From UBA5066 sp048500275 (GTDB taxonomy: Bacteria > Acidobacteriota > Thermoanaerobaculia > UBA5066), in contig JASNYI010000003.1 of assembly GCA_048500275.1 (NCBI GenBank), positions 1,302,001-1,366,000 of the forward strand: a stretch of DNA of 64,000 bases, read 5' to 3'. The translations under genes and the position numbers were made by a program. The notes under the pieces were generated by a model that was given only the letters and a program-made list of their open reading frames with translations, did not search any database and had not been told where the DNA came from. Positions 32,879 through 40,147 of the stretch are shown here, one piece after another (positions within the stretch are counted from its first letter, which is position 1; every line of letters starts with the position of its first letter).

Positions 32879-35800
32879 TCACCCCGCGCGACGGACGATC
32901 TCGAGCAGCCGCGCGCCGTAGCGCTCCAGCCTCGACGGGCCGATGCCGGAAATGGCGGCGAGGTCGGCTTCCGTCTTCGGCTTGCGTGCGGCGAGGTCGA
33001 GGAGGGTCAGGTCGGTCAGGATCCGGAAGGCCGGGACGCGGTGCTTCTTCGCCTCCTCGAGGCGGAAGCGGCGGAGCGCCTCGACGAGCCCCGGGAGGGC
33101 GCCCGGCGCCGAGGGTCCGGCGGATCTGCGCGGCGCGCGCCCGCCGCCCGCACCCTTCGCCGACGGCTTCGGCAGGGCGACCCGCTTCGCGGCCCCCGCC
33201 TTCGCGCGCGACTTCCGGGCCGCCGTCGGGGGCGGCACCGCGATGCGGGCGTCGATCGCCGCCCCCGGCCGGCTCCCGTCGCCCGTCAGCCAGGCGCGCC
33301 GGAACCTTATGACCCCCCCGTCCTTCTCGAACTCGTCGTCCTCGATGCGCGCGAGCCCCGCGCGGACGAGCCCCCCCAGGAGCTCCTCGAAGCCGCGCCG
33401 GTCGACCGCGGGAAACTGCCTGACGACCTCGGCGTGGAGCTGCCCCGTCGTCTGCCCGTCGCGCGAGCGGAGGAGCTCGAGCGTCCGGCGGAGGGCGGCC
33501 TCCTCCATCGGGCTCGCCCTGCGCGTGTCGGTCGCCGCGCCGTCTCCCGGCGCGCAGACGTCGCAGAGACCGCACGGCGCGCCGTCGTCCTCGCGGTCGC
33601 CGAAGTGGCGGACGAGCTGGAGCATCCGGCAGATCGGCCCCTCGGCAAACCGGCGCACGAGGAGGAGCTGGGTCCTGCGGTGCTCGCGCTGCTCCTCGTA
33701 GGCGCGCCTCCAGGTCTCCTGCCCGCGCGAAGCGTCTCCCTCCGGCGTCACGATCGCCCCGCCGAACGTCCAGAGCTTCTCGAGCGCCTTCTGGAAGACC
33801 TCGGGCTCGAGCGAGACCGCGGCCTCGAGGGCTTCGGCCGGAATCGGCTCCGGCTTCAGCGCCCGGAAGACCTCCTCCACGACCGGCGTCTCGGGATAGT
33901 CGCGGCCGAGGAAGAACTCGTGCGTCCGGATGTCGCCGTACGAGTGCAGGAGGATGGCGCGCGAGGGCAGGCCGTCGCGCCCCGCGCGCCCGATCTCCTG
34001 GTAGTACCCCTCGACGCTCCCCGGGAGCCCCGTGTGGAGGACGGTCCGCACGTTCGGCTTGTCGATCCCCATCCCGAACGCGATCGTCGCGACGATCACC
34101 TCGGCCCGCCCGTCGAGGAACCGCGCCTGCACCTCGTCCCGGTCGCGCGCCGTCATCCCCGCGTGGTAGGCCACGGCGTGGAGCGTCTTCTTCAGCTCGC
34201 TCGCGAGGGCCGTCGCCTCCTTGCGCGTCGGCGTGTAGACGATGGCGGGGCGCCGCGCCGGATCGGCGAGGACCTCCTTCACGAGCCCCTCGCGGCGGCT
34301 CGGCGGCGCCTCGGCCACCTCCACCGCGAGGTTCGTCCGGCGGAAGCCGTGGATGAACCGGCCGGCCCCCGTCAGGCCGAGCTGCGCGGTGACGTCGTCC
34401 TGCACGCGCGGCGTCGCCGTGGCCGTGAGCGCGATGACCGGGGCCGGGCGCAGGAGCGGGAGGCGCCCGCCGAGGAGGCGGTAGTCGGGCCGGAAATCGT
34501 GCCCCCAGTGGGAGATGCAGTGCGCCTCGTCCACCGCCACGAGCGCCGGCGTGCGCCTGGCGAGCATCTCGGGGAAGCCCGGCACCGAGAGCCGCTCGGG
34601 GGCGATGAAGAGAAAGTCGAGCTTGCCGGCGAGGTAGTCGAGGCAGACCTGCCGGGACGAGGCCCGGTCGCGCCCCGAGTGGATCCGCTCGGCCGCGAGC
34701 CCGAGCTCCTTCATCTTCGCGACCTGGTCCTCCATGAGGGCGATGAGCGGCGAGACGACGAGCGTCGTCCCGCCCCGCGCCAGCCCCGGCAGCTGGTAGC
34801 AGAGCGACTTCCCCGCCCCCGTCGGCATGACGAGGAGCGCGTCTCGCCCCTCCACCACCGCCCGGCACACCGCCTCCTGGAACGGCCGGAACGCGTCGTG
34901 CCCGAACACGCTCTTCAGCAGCCCGCCGAGCTCCCCCGCCGGCACCGGCCCGGGAGGCCGCCGGAAACCGGAACCGCCGGATCCGGCGCCACCGGATTCG
35001 GAAACCCCCGATATCGTGCCAGGCATGAACCCGTGTATTGCATCTGCAATACACGGGTTCATGCCTGGCACAGAACCGTGTGGCACAGAACCGTGCGGAA
35101 CGCGCGCGGGCGCCGGAGGTCGGGGTTCCGGGGCTTGCGGCGCTGCTGCCGGGTGGCGGAAGGCCTCTCCGACGACCTCCCTCACGTACTCCTCGATTCC
35201 CTTCATGAACGTCTCGAGGCGGCCATCGCCCTTCTGCAGGCGGGCGAGCTCGGCTTCCCAGCGGCCGGTGAGGGCGGGGCTCTTCACCGACTCCGGGACG
35301 AGGCCGATGAGGCGGATCCCCTTCTCCGTCGCCGAGATGACCTTGCCGGTCCTCTCGGCGTACCCGCGCGTGAGGAGGGTCTCGAGGATCTCCGCGCGGG
35401 TCGCGGGAGTGCCGAGGCCGTGTTCCCGCATCGCGTCGGCAAGCTCTTTCTCGTCGAGGGCGCGTCCCGCCGTCTCCATCGCGGTGAGGAGCGTGGCGTC
35501 GGTGAAGCGCTTCGGCGGGCGGGTCTTCCGCTCGACGGCCGCGACGTCGACCACCCTCTTCTCCTGACCTTGCGCGAGGCCCGGAGGCAGCTCGGCCTCC
35601 TCGCCCTCGTCGTGCCTCTTCCTCGAGGGCGGCTCGGGCTCCACCGCCTTCCAACCCGCCTCGACGACCATCGTCCCCGTCGAGCGGAACCGGTCGGCGT
35701 CCAGGGCGGGCGCTGGCGCGGTCCCCCCCGCTCCCGCTCCCTTCGGCGCGACCTTCGTGACGACCGTCGTCGTCGCGGAGACGTGCTCGTCGTGCCAGGC

Positions 35801-37099
35801 GGCCAGGAGGCGCCGCACCACGAGGTCGTAGAGCCCCTTCTCTTCCCGGTCGAGCTCCCGCGGCGCCGTGGGAGTCGGGAGGATGGCGTGGTGGTCGCTC
35901 ACCTTCGCGTCGTCGACGAAACGCGGGCCGAGCGGCCTCTCGCCCGTCCCCGGGGCGAAGAGGGGGGCGTACTCGGGCGGCAGCGCCTTTACGACCCGCG
36001 GCAGCGTCGCCGCGACGTCGTTCGAGAGGTGCCGGCTGTCGGTCCGCGGGTAGGTGATCGCCTTTCGTCCTTCGTAGAGCCGCTGCGCCACCTCGAGCGT
36101 CTTCTTCGCGCTCCAGCCGAGGAGGCGGTTCGCGTGGCGCTGCAGCTCGGTCAGGTCGAAGAGCGGTGGCGGCGGGACGCGACGCGTCTTCGCCTCCACC
36201 GACTCCACCGTCGCCGCGCCCTCTCTCGCCCGCGCCACGACCGCGGCCGCGTCCACGCCGTCCTTCGGGAGGCGCTTCCCGCCGTCCCCCCTCTTCTCGG
36301 GGTCGAACCACGTTCCCCTGTAGCGCCCGGTCTCCCCCTCGAACGTCGCGACGACCTCGAGGTACTCCTCGGCTACGAATGCGCGGATCGCCAGCTCCCG
36401 CTCCACCAGCATCGCGAGCGTGGGCGTCTGCACGCGCCCCACCGAGAGCTTCTCGTCGGTGGCGAGCGTGAAGGCGCGCGAGAAGTTCATCCCGACGAGC
36501 CAATCGGCCCGGCTCCGTCCGCGGGCCGCGTCGGCCAGCCGGTCGTACTCCCGGGCGGGCGTCAGCCTCGCGAACCCGTCGCGGATCGCCTCCGGCGTCA
36601 TCGACGAGATCCAGAGCCGCTTCACGGGCTTCGTGCAGCCCGCCGTCTCGTACAGCTGCCGGAAGATCAGCTCCCCCTCGCGCCCCGCGTCCGTCGCGCA
36701 GACGACCTCGGTCACGCGCGGGTCGGCGAGGACCCTCCTCACCGCCGCGAACTGCTCCTTCACCCGCTCCTGGACGACGAGGGGCCAGCTCTCCGGGAGG
36801 ATCGGGAGCTGGTCGCGCCGCCAGCTCTGCCACTCCGGGCGCATCTGCCCCGGCTCGGCGAGGGCGACGAGGTGCCCGATCGCCCACGTCACGACGTACC
36901 CCGACCCCGCGAGGCACCCCTCTCCCCGCTTCGTCGCTCCGAGGACCGCCGCGAGGTCCCGTGCCACCGACGGTTTCTCCGCGACCACCGCGATGACCCC
37001 GCCCGCGGGGTCCGCGGGGTCCGCGGGGCCCGTGGCACGCCCCGCGGGGTCAGGTCCCGAATCGTGTATTTCGCCGGCTTGCGCCTTTCTCGCGGCCAT
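32879..37099 (-). CDS. DNA topoisomerase III-RecQ helicase fusion
   Basis: 1406 residues combining two normally separate enzymes. Residues about 35-660 are topoisomerase III: TOPRIM (VIAVVAEKPSVARDLAAVLG, ATDAGREGELIF) and the DNA-cleaving Tyr350 in TYPRTDS. A Pro-rich linker (about 660-720) contains a palindromic repeat in frame (residues 677-695, GMNPCIADAIHGFMPGT) and a duplicated HGSVP unit. RecQ follows with Walker A TGAGKSLCYQLP, DEAHCISHWGHDFRPDY, the RQC zinc cysteines CGLCDVC and an HRDC domain at the C-terminus. The combination would unwind and decatenate joint DNA molecules, as the separate RecQ-Top3 pair does. The C-terminal zinc fingers of TopB are absent. Confidence 0.92.
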   Translation of the reverse strand: MAARKAQAGEIHDSGPDPAGRATGPADPADPAGGVIAVVAEKPSVARDLAAVLGATKRGEGCLAGSGYVVTWAIGHLVALAEPGQMRPEWQSWRRDQLPILPESWPLVVQERVKEQFAAVRRVLADPRVTEVVCATDAGREGELIFRQLYETAGCTKPVKRLWISSMTPEAIRDGFARLTPAREYDRLADAARGRSRADWLVGMNFSRAFTLATDEKLSVGRVQTPTLAMLVERELAIRAFVAEEYLEVVATFEGETGRYRGTWFDPEKRGDGGKRLPKDGVDAAAVVARAREGAATVESVEAKTRRVPPPPLFDLTELQRHANRLLGWSAKKTLEVAQRLYEGRKAITYPRTDSRHLSNDVAATLPRVVKALPPEYAPLFAPGTGERPLGPRFVDDAKVSDHHAILPTPTAPRELDREEKGLYDLVVRRLLAAWHDEHVSATTTVVTKVAPKGAGAGGTAPAPALDADRFRSTGTMVVEAGWKAVEPEPPSRKRHDEGEEAELPPGLAQGQEKRVVDVAAVERKTRPPKRFTDATLLTAMETAGRALDEKELADAMREHGLGTPATRAEILETLLTRGYAERTGKVISATEKGIRLIGLVPESVKSPALTGRWEAELARLQKGDGRLETFMKGIEEYVREVVGEAFRHPAAAPQAPEPRPPAPARVPHGSVPHGSVPGMNPCIADAIHGFMPGTISGVSESGGAGSGGSGFRRPPGPVPAGELGGLLKSVFGHDAFRPFQEAVCRAVVEGRDALLVMPTGAGKSLCYQLPGLARGGTTLVVSPLIALMEDQVAKMKELGLAAERIHSGRDRASSRQVCLDYLAGKLDFLFIAPERLSVPGFPEMLARRTPALVAVDEAHCISHWGHDFRPDYRLLGGRLPLLRPAPVIALTATATPRVQDDVTAQLGLTGAGRFIHGFRRTNLAVEVAEAPPSRREGLVKEVLADPARRPAIVYTPTRKEATALASELKKTLHAVAYHAGMTARDRDEVQARFLDGRAEVIVATIAFGMGIDKPNVRTVLHTGLPGSVEGYYQEIGRAGRDGLPSRAILLHSYGDIRTHEFFLGRDYPETPVVEEVFRALKPEPIPAEALEAAVSLEPEVFQKALEKLWTFGGAIVTPEGDASRGQETWRRAYEEQREHRRTQLLLVRRFAEGPICRMLQLVRHFGDREDDGAPCGLCDVCAPGDGAATDTRRASPMEEAALRRTLELLRSRDGQTTGQLHAEVVRQFPAVDRRGFEELLGGLVRAGLARIEDDEFEKDGGVIRFRRAWLTGDGSRPGAAIDARIAVPPPTAARKSRAKAGAAKRVALPKPSAKGAGGGRAPRRSAGPSAPGALPGLVEALRRFRLEEAKKHRVPAFRILTDLTLLDLAARKPKTEADLAAISGIGPSRLERYGARLLEIVRRAG
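35016..35071. repeat. REP-like palindrome, copy 1 (inside the coding sequence)
   Basis: A perfect inverted repeat with two 27 bp arms and a 2-base loop (TC). The left arm begins GTGCCAGGCATGAACCCGTG and continues to TATTGCA. It lies in frame in the linker of the topoisomerase-RecQ fusion and encodes about 19 residues. It is one of three copies; the others are at 40039 and 48148. Confidence 0.9.
35066..35095. repeat. Two tandem 15-bp units beside REP copy 1
   Basis: TGGCACAGAACCGTG occurs twice head to tail, overlapping the last bases of the palindrome. Fifteen bases keep the reading frame, so the protein carries the HGSVP unit twice. Similar 14-15 bp direct repeats flank the other two palindromes. 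Confidence 0.85.
37057..37076. repeat. Possible degenerate half REP near the fusion-protein start
   Basis: TCCCGAATCGTGTATTTCGC shares AATCGTGTATT with the arm of REP copy 2 (GAAATCGTGTATTGTT), and the preceding GTCAGG resembles the GCCAGG of the arm. The opposite arm is missing. It encodes part of the N-terminal extension (EIHDSGPDP) of the topoisomerase-RecQ protein, next to tandem GCGGGGTCC repeats. Confidence 0.35.
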
Positions 37100-37182
37100 C
37101 CGCGGAGTCTACCGGCCCGCGGGAACCCGCCCGTATCGCCTGGAGGTCGGGCGGTCGTCCGACGCGGCGACAAATGCGACAC

Positions 37183-37211
37183 TTGACAATCGAGACAGTC
37201 GCTGTCACATT
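37183..37211 (+). promoter_or_regulatory. Promoter and dyad of the MerR-type gene
   Basis: TTGACA (37183-37188) is a consensus -35. A weak -10 (CACATT) follows after 17 bases. The dyad GACAG-TCG-CTGTC (37194-37206) fills the spacer, the usual place for a MerR-family operator. A start site would fall at or next to the GTG at 37218, so the transcript could be leaderless. This arrangement suggests autoregulation. Confidence 0.5.
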
Positions 37212-37217
37212 TCTGGC

Positions 37218-37619
37218 GTGAGCGACGGGAAGGAGCTGGGAATCGAGGAGCTGGCGGGGCTGGGCGGCGTCACGCGACGCACCGTCCGGTACTACGTCCA
37301 GGAAGGGCTTCTCCCCGCTCCCCGGGGCGTCGGCCGAGGGCGCCACTACGGTCCGGAGCACCTCGAACGCCTCCTCGCCGTCAAGGCGATGCAGGAGCGC
37401 GGCGAGAGCCTGGAGTCGATCCGCTCCGCCCTCGCCGGGAGACCGCGGAAGGCCGGCGCCCCGACACCCCCCCACGTCCCCAGGGAAACCGTGACCCGCG
37501 TCGTGCTGGGTCCCGGCCTCGAGCTGCTCGTCTCGGGTGGGCGGCGCCTGCCGTCTCCCGGCGCGCTCTCCGAACTCGTCGCCTGGTGCGCCGAGCGCTT
37601 CCGGAAGGAGGAGGAATGA
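37218..37619 (+). CDS. MerR-family transcriptional regulator
   Basis: 133 residues. The N-terminal winged helix-turn-helix reads LGIEELAGLGGVTRRTVRYYVQEGLL with the wing GRGRHYGPEHLERLLAVKAM, a clear MerR DNA-binding domain. The C-terminus is short and has no Cys cluster, so a metal sensor is unlikely; the effector is unknown. The GTG start follows a dyad-containing promoter. Its stop overlaps the ATG of the VIT/VWA gene (ATGA), so the two are co-translated and the regulator probably controls that gene. It diverges from the topoisomerase-RecQ gene. Confidence 0.88.
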   Translation: MSDGKELGIEELAGLGGVTRRTVRYYVQEGLLPAPRGVGRGRHYGPEHLERLLAVKAMQERGESLESIRSALAGRPRKAGAPTPPHVPRETVTRVVLGPGLELLVSGGRRLPSPGALSELVAWCAERFRKEEE

Positions 37620-40003
37620 GACAGTCCCTGCCCCGCCCCGTGGACGAGGCCCCTCGCGCGGGTCTCGTCGCCGGCGGCCACGCCGTCCCCCTGCTCGGCG
37701 TCGCGGTTGAGGCCGAGCTGAAGGGATTCGCGGCCCGCGTCACCCTCTCCCAGCGGTACCGCAACGACGGCGAAAGGCCTCTCGAGGCTATCTACGTCTT
37801 TCCGCTCGACGAGGGGGCCGCGGTCTGCGGCTTCGAGGCCGTCGTCGACGGGAGCGTCGTCAGGGGGAAGGTGATGGAGCGAGAGAAGGCCTTCGAGGCC
37901 TACGACGACGCGATCTCGGCGGGCCACGGCGCCTTCCTCCTCGACGAGGAGCGCCCCGACGTCTTCACCGCGAGCATCGGCAACCTTCCGCCCGGCAAGG
38001 AGGTCGTCGTCCGGCTCACCACGGTCTCCGAGCTCCCCTACGAGGGGGATGCCCTCCGCTTCACTCTCCCGACGACCGTCTCGCCCCGCTACGCCCCGGC
38101 CCAGGACCGGCAGGGCGTCGGCCGCACGCCCGCCGAGGCCCTCAACCCGCCCGTCGCCGGGGAGGTCCCCTACGGGCTCTCGCTCCGCGTCTCCCTCGAC
38201 ATGCCGTCGGCGATCCGCGGCGTCGAATCCCCCTCTCACCCGCTGTCCGTGGCCCTCGACGGGACGAGGGGCACCGTGGCTCTCGGCACGGCCGAGACCG
38301 CCCTCGACCGCGACTTCGTTCTCGTCGTCCGCCTCGCCGAGCCGCACGCGCCGTTCGTACGCGTCGAGAGAACCGCCGAGGGGGCGCTCGTCGCGATGCT
38401 CGCCTTCGCCCCGCGTTTCGTTGACGAGGACGCCCTCCCCGAGGCTCCGAAAGGCGAGTTCGTCTTCCTCGTCGACCGGTCCGGCTCGATGGGCGGCTCC
38501 TCGATCGCCGAGGCCCGCAACGCCCTCCAGCTCTGCCTGCGCAGCCTCCCCGCCGGCGCCCGCTTCAACGTCGTCGGCTTCGGCTCGACGCACGACTCGC
38601 TCTTCCCCGTGAGCCGCCCCTACGACGACGCGAGCCTCGTGGAGGCGAGCGCGCACCTGAAGGAGATGGAGGCCGACCTCGGCGGGACCGAGATCCTCGG
38701 GCCGCTCCGCGCCATCCTCTCCGCACCCGTCGAAGGGGGCGGCCTCCGCCAGCTCTTCCTCCTCACCGACGGCCAGGTCTCGAACACCGACGCGGTCCTC
38801 GAGACCGTCGGCGCCCACTCGGCGACGACCCGCGTCTTCACTTTCGGCATCGGGGCCGGCGCGAGCCAGCACCTCGTGAAGGGGATGGCCCGCGCCGGAC
38901 GCGGAGCGGCCGAGATGATCGCGCCCGGAGAGCGCGTCGAGCCCAAGGTCCTCCGCCAGCTCGCCCGCGCCCTCTCGCCCGCTCTCGAGGACGTCCGCAT
39001 CGACTGGCGCGGCGCGAAGGTTCGCCAGGCGCCTCACGAGGTGCCGCCCGTCTTCGACGGCGGAATGCTCCTCGTCTACGGTTTCCTCGACGGGGCGGCC
39101 CCGGCCGAGGTCGTCCTCCGCGCGAAGGGCCCCCGCGGCGAAGTGGCCTTCCCGGTCCGCCTCGACGCCGGGGAGGCCCCGGAGGGGACGTTCCTCGCCA
39201 CGCTCGCCGCGCGCACCCTCATCCGCGACCTCGAGGAAGGGTCGAGCCCGCTCCACGCCCGCCGCGGCTCGCGGCAGGAGCGCGGCGCCCCCCGCGACCG
39301 GGTGAAGGAGGAGATCGTCCGCCTCGGCGAGACCTGGGGCCTCGCCTCGCGCGAGACCTCCTGGGTCGCCGTCGAGGAGCGCACCGACCCCGTGACGGGC
39401 GAGATGGAGCTGAAGAAGGTCCCCGTCGCCCTCACGAGCGGCTGGGGTGGTCTTCGCGAGGACTTCTCCCGCTACCTCTGCGCCCCCTCCACTTCCGCGT
39501 CCTTCCCGGTCGGCGCCCCCCGGAAGGCGGCCCGTTCCGTAGCAGGGGCGATGGCCTCTGCGGCGCTGCCTCCGAAGCCGCGCTTCGGCCCCCGGTGCGA
39601 CGACCGGGAGGACTCCTTCTCTTTCGAGGCCCCGAGCATGCTGAGGAGGGCGCGAGACCTCCCCTCCTCGGAGCCCCCCGCCCGCCCCCTCGACCTCCTC
39701 GTCGCCCTCCAGAAGGCCGACGGCTCCTGGGAGCTCGACGAGGCGCTCGCCGCCGCCCTCGGCGTGCCGCTCCCGGCCTTCGAGACGGCGCTCCCGAGGC
39801 TCTCCGGCAAGCGCCGCCACATTCGCCGCGCCGCGGCGACCGCCTGCGCCCTCCACTGGCTGGAGACCGAAGCCCCCGGCGCCGAGGACGAGTGGCGGCT
39901 CCTCGCCCGCAAGGCCCGAGCCTGGCTCGACGCCTCCGGCGTCCTCCCCGCCCGCGACGGCACCTGGCGTCCGTTCTGCGTCGCGCTCCTCGCCAGCGCC
40001 TGA
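37616..40003 (+). CDS. VIT and von Willebrand factor A domain protein
   Basis: 795 residues. A VIT domain (about 20-150; RVTLSQRYRNDGERPLEAIYVFPL, YDDAISAGHGAFLLDEERPDVF) is followed by a VWA domain (about 280-450) whose metal site is intact: D287-RSGSM-GGSS, with later T and D positions (GGTEILGPL, LLTDGQVS). The C-terminus contains LLVALQKADGSWELDEALAAALG, a module also seen at the end of animal VWA5A and PARP4 proteins. There is no signal peptide. Its binding partner is unknown. The start overlaps the MerR stop and has a strong GGAAGGAGGAGGA upstream. Confidence 0.87.
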   Translation: MRQSLPRPVDEAPRAGLVAGGHAVPLLGVAVEAELKGFAARVTLSQRYRNDGERPLEAIYVFPLDEGAAVCGFEAVVDGSVVRGKVMEREKAFEAYDDAISAGHGAFLLDEERPDVFTASIGNLPPGKEVVVRLTTVSELPYEGDALRFTLPTTVSPRYAPAQDRQGVGRTPAEALNPPVAGEVPYGLSLRVSLDMPSAIRGVESPSHPLSVALDGTRGTVALGTAETALDRDFVLVVRLAEPHAPFVRVERTAEGALVAMLAFAPRFVDEDALPEAPKGEFVFLVDRSGSMGGSSIAEARNALQLCLRSLPAGARFNVVGFGSTHDSLFPVSRPYDDASLVEASAHLKEMEADLGGTEILGPLRAILSAPVEGGGLRQLFLLTDGQVSNTDAVLETVGAHSATTRVFTFGIGAGASQHLVKGMARAGRGAAEMIAPGERVEPKVLRQLARALSPALEDVRIDWRGAKVRQAPHEVPPVFDGGMLLVYGFLDGAAPAEVVLRAKGPRGEVAFPVRLDAGEAPEGTFLATLAARTLIRDLEEGSSPLHARRGSRQERGAPRDRVKEEIVRLGETWGLASRETSWVAVEERTDPVTGEMELKKVPVALTSGWGGLREDFSRYLCAPSTSASFPVGAPRKAARSVAGAMASAALPPKPRFGPRCDDREDSFSFEAPSMLRRARDLPSSEPPARPLDLLVALQKADGSWELDEALAAALGVPLPAFETALPRLSGKRRHIRRAAATACALHWLETEAPGAEDEWRLLARKARAWLDASGVLPARDGTWRPFCVALLASA

Positions 40004-40038
40004 CGGAGTCCGGCACGACTCCGTGTCGCACGATTTCC

Positions 40039-40095
40039 GTGCCAGGCGTGAAATCGTGTATTGTTGTAAACAATACACGATTTCACGCCTGGCAC
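40039..40095. repeat. REP-like palindrome, copy 2
   Basis: Perfect 27 bp arms with a 3-base centre (GTA). The left arm begins GTGCCAGGCGTGAAATCGTG and continues to TATTGTT. It lies between the convergent VIT/VWA and sbcC genes. On the left are two related units (GGCACGACTCCGTG, CGCACGATTTCCGTG); on the right are GGCACCAAGACCGG and GGCACCAAGGCCGG. Besides being a repeat it could serve as a two-way terminator, although it lacks a T-tract. Confidence 0.9.
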
Positions 40096-40147
40096 CAAGA
40101 CCGGGGCACCAAGGCCGGGGCGCCCGACGCCGGGCGACGCCCTCGGT

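Noticed and set aside
35016..35095. CRISPR array
   Set aside because: Copies are 5-8 kb apart and palindromic, with no regular spacers and no cas genes in the window.
40039..40095. Simple rho-independent terminators
   Set aside because: No T-tract follows on either strand, the sequence family also occurs inside a coding region, and arm sequences are conserved beyond what a terminator needs. Termination may be a side effect.
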